In this document: one piece after another, positions 8,521-16,170 of the stretch | Numbering within the stretch: position 1 is the first letter of the stretch | Layout of the letters: every line of letters begins with the position of its first letter | Assembly: GCA_030526425.1 (NCBI GenBank) | Contig: JAUNCT010000006.1 | Span: forward strand, 1 to 64,000 | DNA from: Clostridia bacterium | Lineage (GTDB): Bacteria > Bacillota > Clostridia > Christensenellales > CAG-138 | Direction of reading: 5' to 3' | DNA: 64,000 bases | Notes under the pieces: model-generated | The model's input: the letters and a program-made list of their open reading frames with translations, nothing else | Told to the model about the DNA's origin: nothing | Database searches by the model: none | Position numbers and translations under genes: made by a program

Positions 8521-9957
8521 ATGACATTTCAAACGGCTGCCGCCGGATGCGGCGGTTTCGATACGGTGCTGCGGCTCGTCCCCGCGGGGACGAAGATCGC
8601 GTTTTCGGACAAAAGGCTCCAAGCGGCTTACGACGCGGTCTACGCTGCGGACGACCTGCGCCCCGCGCACGCGGAGACGGTTTCCCTGCGGCTGCCGATG
8701 GGCGGCGGCTTTGCGGACGTGCTCGTAACGGGCTTCGACAACGATGCGGACGACCCGTACGATGCGCTGCGCAAGGTTTTCGCGCAGTGGGGCGACCGCC
8801 TCGCCGGAAAGAAACGCGCGAACGTTCTCGTGGACGCCTTGGACGCGCTCACCTTCCTTTCCGAGGATGAGGCGCTGCTGCAGCTTGCGGCGACGCTGCC
8901 CCTCTCCCTCTACCGCTTCGACCGCTACCTTTCCGCGCCGCGCCCGGTGCCCGAGATCGCGGTGACGGTGCAAACGGCAAACGAAGCCGCCCTGAAGGAG
9001 GGACTCCTTTTGGCGGAGGGCGTGATGCACGCGCGCGACCTTGTGAACATGACCGCGGAGGAGCTGACCCCCGCCGCGATGGCGGAACGCTGTGCGGAGC
9101 TCGGGCGGGAATACGGCTTCGAAACGGAGATCTTCGGCAAGGCGGAGTGCGAAGCGATGGGCATGGGGCTGCTGCTCGCCGTGGCGCGCGGCAGCGTGAA
9201 CGAGCCGAAGTTCATCGTGATGCGGTGGAACGGCGGACCCGCGGAGGAGGCGCCCGTCGCGTTCGTCGGCAAGGGCGTGACCTACGACACGGGCGGGCTT
9301 GCGATCAAGACGGGCGGCAGCATGACGAGCATGCGCTTCGACATGAACGGCGGCGCTTCGGTCATCGGCGCGATGTGCGCGGTCGCGGGGATGCGCCTGC
9401 CGCACAACGTGGTGGCGGTCGTTGCCGCGTGTGAGAACGCCGTGGACGCGAACAGCTACCGCAACGGCGACGTGTACCGTGCGATGAACGGGAAAACGGT
9501 GTTCGTGCAGAACACGGACGCCGAGGGACGCCTTTCCATGGCGGATGCGATCACCTGGTGCGTGCAAAACGCCAAGCCCTCGGAGATCCTCGAGGTCGCG
9601 GGGCTGACGGGCAGCGTATGCAACTTTTACGGCAGCGTGTGCGCCGCGGCGCTGACCCGCACGCAACGTCTGTTCGACCGCGTGGCTTCGCTGAGTCCCC
9701 TGACGGGCGAGCTGTACGCGCAGATGCCCTCCTTCCCCGCCTACCGGAACCTGCTGAAAACCCAGTGGGCGGACCTCAACAACTCGCCGAAGGGCGGACC
9801 GGGCGGCATCCTCGCGGGGATGTTTCTCGACTGCTTCGCGGAGGACGTGCCGTTCCTCCACATCGACTACGGCGCGATGCCCTTCACGGGGGAGCGCGGC
9901 GGCACGGGCTTCGGCGTGAAGACCCTGTACCGCTACATCAAGACCCTTGCGGACTGA
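8521..9957 (+). CDS. Leucyl aminopeptidase, peptidase family M17
   Basis: Cytosolic two-metal aminopeptidase that removes N-terminal residues from peptides, 478 residues. All five M17 metal ligands are present: K251 and D256 (GKGVTYDTGG), D274 (MRFDMNGG), and D333 and E335 in the signature NTDAEGRL, with R337 following. The N-terminal regulatory half is divergent, as usual. The ATG at 8521 is chosen over an in-frame ATG 63 bases upstream because AGAGG lies 6 bases before it. It is divergent from the peptide-importer cluster and 10 bases upstream of the cyclodeaminase gene. It likely digests imported peptides. Confidence 0.93.
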   Translation: MTFQTAAAGCGGFDTVLRLVPAGTKIAFSDKRLQAAYDAVYAADDLRPAHAETVSLRLPMGGGFADVLVTGFDNDADDPYDALRKVFAQWGDRLAGKKRANVLVDALDALTFLSEDEALLQLAATLPLSLYRFDRYLSAPRPVPEIAVTVQTANEAALKEGLLLAEGVMHARDLVNMTAEELTPAAMAERCAELGREYGFETEIFGKAECEAMGMGLLLAVARGSVNEPKFIVMRWNGGPAEEAPVAFVGKGVTYDTGGLAIKTGGSMTSMRFDMNGGASVIGAMCAVAGMRLPHNVVAVVAACENAVDANSYRNGDVYRAMNGKTVFVQNTDAEGRLSMADAITWCVQNAKPSEILEVAGLTGSVCNFYGSVCAAALTRTQRLFDRVASLSPLTGELYAQMPSFPAYRNLLKTQWADLNNSPKGGPGGILAGMFLDCFAEDVPFLHIDYGAMPFTGERGGTGFGVKTLYRYIKTLAD

Positions 9958-9967
9958 CGGAGGACCC

Positions 9968-10909
9968 ATGCTGAAATTTTTCGACAAAGAACAAGTGGAG
10001 CGCCTGCTCGACCCGAAGTCGTGCACCGCGCTGATGGAAGAGACCCTGAAGCGGCAGTGCGCGGGCGACTGCACGCAGTATGTGCGCACCGCCATCGACA
10101 TGCCGAACACGAACGTGCTGGGGCTGATGCCCGCCTACTTCGAAAACGGCTATTTCGGCGCGAAGGTCATCAGCGTGTACCACACGAACGCGGGCACGGG
10201 CTACCCCTCGCATCAGGGCGAGATCCTGCTGTTCGCAAAGGAGCACGGCAACGTGCTTTCCGTGACGGACGCGATGAGCGTGACCCGCATCCGCACGGGC
10301 TGCGTGAGCGCAGTGGCTTCGAAGGCGCTGGCGAACCCCGATTCCAAGGTGCTGGCGATCCTCGGGTGCGGCGCGCAGGGGCATTCGCACCTTGCGGCGA
10401 TTTCGGAGTGCTTTCCCCTGACCGAGGTGCGCTGCTGGGACGCCTTCCCCGCCTGTGCGGAGGGGCTTGCCCGCGTTGCGGAAGAACGGGGGCTGCGCGG
10501 CGTGGTCTGCGCGACCGCCGAGGAAGCCGTGCGCGATGCGGACATCATCTGCACCGTGACCCCCGCGCACGAGCCCATCCTCCGCGCGGAATGGGTGAAG
10601 CCCGGCGCGCACATCAACGCCGTCGGCGCCTGCGCGCCCAAGAACCGCGAGCTGGATTCGGACCTGATGGCGAAGGCGCGGGTTTACTGCGACCACGTGG
10701 AATCCGTTTTCAAAGAGAGCGGCGACTTCCTCATCCCCCTGAAGGAGGGGCGCTACGGTGAGGACCACCTGATCGGACCCGTCGGCGACGTGCTGCGCGG
10801 CGTGCTGCCGGGACGCGGCGCGAGGGAAGAGATCACCGTGTTCAAGGCGCTCGGCATGGCGGTCGAGGACATCGCCTGCGCGGTGTACCTTTACGAGCGG
10901 GAACAGTGA
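9968..10909 (+). CDS. Ornithine cyclodeaminase / mu-crystallin family protein
   Basis: A 313-residue NAD(P)-dependent enzyme of the OCD/mu-crystallin family. The dinucleotide loop is GCGAQG at 133-138. The family-typical TRIRTGCVSAVASKAL stretch lies before it, and the substrate-side GYFGAKVISVYHTN near residues 57-70. Members include ornithine cyclodeaminase, ketimine reductases and alanine/lysine dehydrogenase-like enzymes, so the exact reaction is open. GGAGG precedes the ATG. Close spacing to the M17 gene indicates an operon for peptide and amino-acid breakdown. A strong terminator follows. Confidence 0.85.
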   Translation: MLKFFDKEQVERLLDPKSCTALMEETLKRQCAGDCTQYVRTAIDMPNTNVLGLMPAYFENGYFGAKVISVYHTNAGTGYPSHQGEILLFAKEHGNVLSVTDAMSVTRIRTGCVSAVASKALANPDSKVLAILGCGAQGHSHLAAISECFPLTEVRCWDAFPACAEGLARVAEERGLRGVVCATAEEAVRDADIICTVTPAHEPILRAEWVKPGAHINAVGACAPKNRELDSDLMAKARVYCDHVESVFKESGDFLIPLKEGRYGEDHLIGPVGDVLRGVLPGRGAREEITVFKALGMAVEDIACAVYLYEREQ

Positions 10910-10919
10910 ACGACCCGGG

Positions 10920-10957
10920 AAAACCGACCTCCGCAACGCGCGGAGGTCGGTTTTGTT
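10920..10957 (+). terminator. Rho-independent terminator
   Basis: A near-perfect stem AACCGACCTCCG/CGGAGGTCGGTT (about 14 bp including flanking A/T pairs) is followed by TTTTGTTT, directly after the cyclodeaminase gene. Confidence 0.9.
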
Positions 10958-11017
10958 TGTGTGCGAACGCCGCTTTCCGGTTTTCCCGCACGGGAATGGG
11001 ATATCCCCCGGCGGTTA

Positions 11018-11026
11018 TGGTATAAT
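11018..11026 (+). promoter_or_regulatory. Extended -10 promoter for the glycosyltransferase gene
   Basis: TGG followed by a perfect TATAAT (11021-11026). No convincing -35 box lies 16-18 bases upstream, so this is read as an extended -10 promoter. Confidence 0.6.
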
Positions 11027-11097
11027 CGGTATGATATGGGGACCCGGCTGCAGAAGCCGTTGGGACCCCTTCCCGAATCCGAACAGGAGGTCGTTTC

Positions 11098-12960
11098 ATG
11101 CATCCGCCCATCCACCTCGCTTTTATCGCCGATGAAAGTACCGTTTTGCCGACCCGTACCGCGTTGGCTTCGCTTTGCGCGAACCGTGCGGCAACCTCCG
11201 AATACCGGGTACATGTGCTCTGCTGCGGCGTTTCCGAAGCCGGGAAAGCCCGGCTCGCTGCCATGGCTTGCGACGGCGTTGCCGTGGAAACGAAGTCCGT
11301 CCCCCCGCGGGAAGCGGACGGGACCCCGTCGGCACAGTGCAAGCTGCGCCTCGCCGAACTGCTCCCCGGGCTCGACAAGGTCCTGTATCTTGAAAACGAC
11401 ATTCTGATTTTGAAAGACCTTGCGGAGCTGTACGCCGCGGACACCGGCGATGCGCTCGCCGCGGCCGTGAAGGACATGAGCTGCCTGCCGGACGGTGCAA
11501 AGCCGGGCGATGCCGGAAACGGCGTTTTGTTCGACGCGGGCGTATTGCTGCTGGACCTGCGCCGTTTGCGCGCGGCGGCATTGCCCGAACCGGCGCCCGA
11601 ATTCCGCCCGAACGTCGATGATTCCGTCGCCGTCCGCGACGCGCTGAACGCGGCTTGGAGCGGGCGGATCGCATCTCTTCCGCTGAAATACAACACGCTC
11701 ATCACGGTGCTCGGCGCTTTCGAAGCGGCGGCGATCGCAGAATACTATGATATCGGCGGCACCCGGAAGACCAAGGCGGAGCTCATCGGCGACGCCGTGA
11801 TTTTGCGGCTTTCCGCGAAGTTCAAACCTTGGCAATACCGCAACGCCCCGCTGGCGGAGCTGTGGCGCAAATATTCACCGCAGACCGACCTGCCCGCGGG
11901 TCGCGTCAGCTGGAAAGCGCTCCACAAGGAGCTCCCCGCGGGGTACTGCGACGACGCGCACCTCATGCTCGGTTCCGGCACAGAGGTCATCGTATCGCTG
12001 ACCTCGTATCCGGCGCGGATCCGCAGCGTTTCCGGCGTCGTGCGGGCGATGCTCGGACAGACCGTTCTGCCCGACCGCATCCTGCTGTGGCTTTCGGAGG
12101 ACCAGTTCCCGAACGGGGAAGCGGACCTGCCGCGGGAGCTTTGCGCGCTGACCGAAAACACGCGCTTTGAGGTCCGCTGGTGCGAAGGCGACCTGCGCCC
12201 GCACAAAAAATATTTTTACACGATGCGGGAATATCCCGACGCCATCGTCATCACGACCGACGACGATATCGACTACCCGCCGTATACGCTCGAACAGCTG
12301 CTGGAATCTCAACGCCTCCACCCGAAGGCGGTTTCCGCCCGGCAGACGCACCTGGTCGCCTTCCGCGGCGACGGCACGATCGCGCCGTATGTGGACTGGC
12401 TGTTCGATGCGAAGTTCACGGGCATCCCTTCGGAGGCCTTGGTCGCGATCGGCTGTGCGGGGATCCTCTATCCGCCGCACTGCATGGATCCGGACGAGCT
12501 GCTCGACCCCGACGCCATCGTACCGACCTGCTTGGACACCGACGACATGTGGCTGAAGGTCATGGAGGTGCGCCACGGCACCCCCGTTGTCAACGCGACG
12601 GCGGCGGAAGCGCACAGGTGCCTCCCCGACACGCAGGATTGCGCGCTGTGGGCGACGAACCGCACGGGCAGGAACGACCTGCAGCTGCACCGGATCCTGA
12701 GCCGTTACGACCGTTGCGCCGACGGTTCCTCCGTGACGGAGCGGATCGCCGCAGCGCGGAAAGCGCTCGAGCCGTTGCTGATGATGTCCGAAGAACTGAA
12801 GACGACCGTCGCCGAGAACGTTTTTCTGACGAAACAAAACAAGCGGCTGAAGGAAAAAGAGGCGGAGTTCCGCGGCTCGCGCAGTTACCGGCTGGCGGCG
12901 AAAATCTCGTCGTTGGCGAACGCGGCGCGGCGCATCAAGTCCGCACTGCTCGGCAGGTAA
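11098..12960 (+). CDS. Two-domain glycosyltransferase (GT8-like plus second glycosyltransferase-like domain)
   Basis: A 620-residue protein. Residues 1 to about 265 resemble GT8 enzymes (KLRLAELLPGLDKVLYLENDI), but the usual DxD metal motif is E99-N-D101. Residues from about 296 form a second nucleotide-sugar-transferase-like domain beginning VIVSLTSYPARI, with an acidic cluster TTDDDID near 387. A charged, probably coiled tail (about 562-620) ends with SRSYRLAAKI, a motif shared with the tandem GT2 protein at 16171. It is likely involved in surface-glycan or glycoprotein assembly. It is followed after 22 bases by an acyltransferase gene. Confidence 0.8.
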   Translation: MHPPIHLAFIADESTVLPTRTALASLCANRAATSEYRVHVLCCGVSEAGKARLAAMACDGVAVETKSVPPREADGTPSAQCKLRLAELLPGLDKVLYLENDILILKDLAELYAADTGDALAAAVKDMSCLPDGAKPGDAGNGVLFDAGVLLLDLRRLRAAALPEPAPEFRPNVDDSVAVRDALNAAWSGRIASLPLKYNTLITVLGAFEAAAIAEYYDIGGTRKTKAELIGDAVILRLSAKFKPWQYRNAPLAELWRKYSPQTDLPAGRVSWKALHKELPAGYCDDAHLMLGSGTEVIVSLTSYPARIRSVSGVVRAMLGQTVLPDRILLWLSEDQFPNGEADLPRELCALTENTRFEVRWCEGDLRPHKKYFYTMREYPDAIVITTDDDIDYPPYTLEQLLESQRLHPKAVSARQTHLVAFRGDGTIAPYVDWLFDAKFTGIPSEALVAIGCAGILYPPHCMDPDELLDPDAIVPTCLDTDDMWLKVMEVRHGTPVVNATAAEAHRCLPDTQDCALWATNRTGRNDLQLHRILSRYDRCADGSSVTERIAAARKALEPLLMMSEELKTTVAENVFLTKQNKRLKEKEAEFRGSRSYRLAAKISSLANAARRIKSALLGR

Positions 12961-12982
12961 AAACACGAACAGGAGACCCCCG

Positions 12983-14065
12983 ATGGAAAACAAGCTTGCG
13001 GCGGACCGCGGCAGAAACCACGCCCTGGATTTTCTGCGGTTCGCCATGTCCGTGGGCATCGTTTTGTACCACATTCTTCACAAAAACATCATCCCCTATG
13101 TGCCGGCGGGCAGTGCCGATGCGATATCGGCGGCAGTGGAAAACGCGTATTATCTCGTTGAGTTTTTTCTGATCCTCGGCGGGTTCTTTCTTTGGGGCAC
13201 GTTGGAAAAAGCGGGCAAAGAGTTCTCGTTCTTCTCCTTCCTCGCCGACAAGGTCGCAAGGCTTTGGCCCGTGCTCGCCTTTGAGGTCGTTTGCGCGCTG
13301 CTGCTTGGAAAACAGGGCTTTGCGCACGCCCTGCAGGAACTGTTCTTTCTGCGGGCGACGGGGCTGTCGCCGCTCCGCACGGGGATCCTTTGGTATATCG
13401 GACCGTATTTTTGGATCGCTTTGCTGTTCGGCGGGCTTTACCGAACCTTCGGCAAGGAAAAGACCGTATTCGCGGCGGCGGTCCTCGCGTATGTCGGCTA
13501 TTGCGCGAACTTTACGGTCACCGGCGGTTTTCTCGGCAGGCAGGAGCTGTGGGGCATCGTTCCGCTTTCCGTGCTGCGTGTCGGCGCGGGGATCTCGGTC
13601 GGCTTCCTGTACGGTGCCTTCCGTTCGAAGTGTCCTCCCATCCTCCGAAGCAAAACGGCAGCCTGCGTGCTGTACACCGCAGCGGAGGCAGGCGCGGTGT
13701 TTTATCTCACCCAACGGCTGTTCTTCGGCAAGAGCTTCGGCGACACCGCCATGACGCCGGTGCTCATGTTCCTCATCCTCCTGCATTGCTTTGCGGAGCG
13801 GAAAGGGCTGTTGACGCGGCTTTTGGACCGCCCGCTGCTCGGTGCAGGCGGTAAATTCGCTTACAGCATCTACGTGATGCAGCAGATCTCGTTCTACCTG
13901 ATGATACCGCTGTTCTGGAAACGCTTCCCGGTGCTTCTCGCCACGCGGCTGCCGCTGTGCCTGCTGCTCTCGACCGCATTCTCCGCAGGGTTCGGCATAT
14001 TGACCTATTGTCTTGTGGAAAGACCCGCGAAACGGTTTCTGTCCGCCCGCCTTTCGGGAAAGTGA
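12983..14065 (+). CDS. Acyltransferase 3 family membrane protein
   Basis: A 360-residue multi-pass membrane protein of the OafA/WecH-like acyltransferase-3 family, which transfers acyl groups to sugars of surface polysaccharides. The N-terminus has the family-typical DFLRFAMSVGIVLYHIL with its histidine. About ten hydrophobic segments follow, ending with the conserved SIYVMQQ...LVERPAKRFL region. AGGAG precedes the ATG. It is co-oriented with the glycosyltransferase 22 bases upstream, so glycan acetylation or acylation is likely. The acceptor is unknown. Confidence 0.88.
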   Translation: MENKLAADRGRNHALDFLRFAMSVGIVLYHILHKNIIPYVPAGSADAISAAVENAYYLVEFFLILGGFFLWGTLEKAGKEFSFFSFLADKVARLWPVLAFEVVCALLLGKQGFAHALQELFFLRATGLSPLRTGILWYIGPYFWIALLFGGLYRTFGKEKTVFAAAVLAYVGYCANFTVTGGFLGRQELWGIVPLSVLRVGAGISVGFLYGAFRSKCPPILRSKTAACVLYTAAEAGAVFYLTQRLFFGKSFGDTAMTPVLMFLILLHCFAERKGLLTRLLDRPLLGAGGKFAYSIYVMQQISFYLMIPLFWKRFPVLLATRLPLCLLLSTAFSAGFGILTYCLVERPAKRFLSARLSGK

Positions 14066-14073
14066 ACAGACGC

Positions 14074-14105
14074 AAAAAGGAGCCATCCGAGGATGGCTCC
14101 TTTTG
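14074..14105. terminator. Bidirectional terminator between convergent genes
   Basis: Perfect stem AAAAAGGAGCCATCC/GGATGGCTCCTTTT with a 2-base centre. The A and T flanks serve both the plus-strand acyltransferase gene and the minus-strand membrane-protein gene. Confidence 0.9.
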
Positions 14106-14121
14106 TCGTATTGCGGACGGG

Positions 14122-16131
14122 TCACCGGGTTTCCGTTTGCGCCGCAGGCGCGGGGCTTTCCGTGTGCGGCGTGACCGCCCTGCCGCGCCCCGCAGCGAAG
14201 ACGAACAGCCCGAGCGCGAGCACGAAACCGAGCGTACGGAGCGGCGTGCCCAAAAGGGAGCCGCGGTACTCTTCCCCTGCTTCGGGGACGGTCCCGCCGT
14301 CCGCATGGCGGAGCAGCACGCACCCGACCGTCAGCGGCGCCGCGGCGATGAGCGGCAGAACGTAGCGCAAACACCCGTTGACCGGGGAGAAGAAGCAGCC
14401 GATGTGATAGACGAGCACCGGCACGAGGAACAGAACGCCCTTTTTGTCGCGTGCGGCGAGCGCACCCGCAAGCGCCGTGAGCGCCGCCCAGAACCAGATG
14501 CCCGGCATGCAGAGCAGCTGCACGAAAGGAACGCGGTTCGCGAGCTCCGCAACGTTCTTGGAGAGCAGACGCAGCGTTTCCGGGAAAACGTATGCCGAAT
14601 AGACATAGCCGGAATCCTTGAATGCGGGGTTCGTCCGTTCGAACGCCTCGCGGATGTGGAACTGGTACTGCCCCTGATCGCCCGTCACATAGAACGGGTC
14701 GATCCAGCCGTACACGTGGTTCATGAACGCATCCGCACAGGTCGCGGGATACCGCTGCAGGCACCGGAGCCACAGCGTGCGGAATGCGCCATCCGGCGAG
14801 GCGACGCGGCTCTTCAGTTCCCCCTTCACGGGGTCGGAGATCCCGGGCTTGTAGTTGCGGAACAGCTCCGCCGGCATCAGCGCTTCGACGGCTTCCTTTT
14901 CCTCTGCCGTCATTTCCTCCCCGTGCACGGTCACGCAGCGTGCGACCTGCTGGATGGGGATGCTGAGCGATTCGAACGGGTTCGCCTCGGGGATGCGGAG
15001 GTACGCGGGCACCGCCGCGGTCGCGAACACGGAAACGACGACGATGCACGCGCCGCTGAGCAGAACGGCCCTCCGCCGCAGCTTCGGCGCACCGAGGATC
15101 AGCGCGAGCAGCAGCAACAGCGCGATGGGGAAACCGTTGTTGCGGAAGACGGCGGTGAGGACCGCGGCGGTCTCCAACCGGAAGTACGTTCCCTTCCCGA
15201 CGGGTTCCTTCGAAAACAATATCCGCGCCGCTTCGAGCAGAAGCCAGGTGAAGCACACGAAAAACAGCGTGTCCTTGATGACCGACTGCGCATACGCCCA
15301 GAACACGGGCACGAGCGCGTAAAACAGAACGGAGCAGACGAAAACGGTTTTCGAACCGCAGAGCTTGCGAAGGAACACGCAAACGCCCGAGAACACCGCC
15401 GCGGCCGCGAGGTTTTGACACAGCACGATCGCAAAGACGGCGTTGTCGCCGAAGACCCGTTCGCCGAGGCGGTACAGCGCGCCGAAGAAATACGTGGCGA
15501 AATAGGGGTGGTCGTTCGTCAGTTCCACGACCCCGTCGTAGATGAGCAGCTGCTTGCGCCCGTCGTAGGGCACGCTCCCCGGGAAGAACCCGAGTTCGAA
15601 CGGCAGCCAGCAAAGGAGCAGCAAGCCCGCCACGAGGAAGAACGTCTTCCTTTCCCCCGTTGTCCCGGTCCCGTCCGGCGCCGCGGAACGCATCCCGTCG
15701 GCGGCGCGGAAGAGCTCCTTCAGCAGGGTGTACAGCACGAGCGCGTTGCCGCCCGTGAGGAACAGTGCGAACAAGAACTGCTTTTTCGAAGCGAAGAAGA
15801 ACGTCGCATCGGTGAAGAGCCGGTAGCTCAAACCGACCGACAAAAACAGGCTGAAGCAACACGAGAGGATCAGCGCGCGCAGGTCCGTCTTCCCCTTCAG
15901 GTTCCGCCGGAACAGCAGGAAGACGCCCGCAAACGCCAGCGTGTGCACGGCGCCGATCTCCCCGGGGAGCCGCACGAAGCGGCGGAGCGTCGCGGCGTCG
16001 AAGTCCATCACGAGGAACTCCGGATCGTACGCCGTGAAAACGACCGCGGCAAAGGACGCGACGATCGCCGCAAGCAAAAGGAGCACCGTCTTCCAAACGT
16101 GTTCCTTCGGTTTCATCAAAACATCATTCAT
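14122..16131 (-). CDS. Large multi-pass membrane protein (possibly DUF6020 / GT-C-like)
   Basis: A 669-residue integral membrane protein with about a dozen hydrophobic segments. Between early helices it has an extracytoplasmic loop with PGSVPYDGRKQL and ELTNDHPYFATYFF. This recalls the DUF6020/GT-C-like proteins that have an acidic-His motif in the first external loop; that assignment is from memory and is tentative. The ATG at 16131 has GAGGACC about 9 bases upstream; a second ATG lies five codons in. It follows the tandem GT2 gene by 39 bases on the same strand, supporting a role in lipid-linked sugar transfer or surface-polymer synthesis. Confidence 0.7.
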   Translation of the reverse strand: MNDVLMKPKEHVWKTVLLLLAAIVASFAAVVFTAYDPEFLVMDFDAATLRRFVRLPGEIGAVHTLAFAGVFLLFRRNLKGKTDLRALILSCCFSLFLSVGLSYRLFTDATFFFASKKQFLFALFLTGGNALVLYTLLKELFRAADGMRSAAPDGTGTTGERKTFFLVAGLLLLCWLPFELGFFPGSVPYDGRKQLLIYDGVVELTNDHPYFATYFFGALYRLGERVFGDNAVFAIVLCQNLAAAAVFSGVCVFLRKLCGSKTVFVCSVLFYALVPVFWAYAQSVIKDTLFFVCFTWLLLEAARILFSKEPVGKGTYFRLETAAVLTAVFRNNGFPIALLLLLALILGAPKLRRRAVLLSGACIVVVSVFATAAVPAYLRIPEANPFESLSIPIQQVARCVTVHGEEMTAEEKEAVEALMPAELFRNYKPGISDPVKGELKSRVASPDGAFRTLWLRCLQRYPATCADAFMNHVYGWIDPFYVTGDQGQYQFHIREAFERTNPAFKDSGYVYSAYVFPETLRLLSKNVAELANRVPFVQLLCMPGIWFWAALTALAGALAARDKKGVLFLVPVLVYHIGCFFSPVNGCLRYVLPLIAAAPLTVGCVLLRHADGGTVPEAGEEYRGSLLGTPLRTLGFVLALGLFVFAAGRGRAVTPHTESPAPAAQTETR

Positions 16132-16170
16132 CGGTATCCGGTCCTCATGTAGAAATCGGTTTCTGAAATG

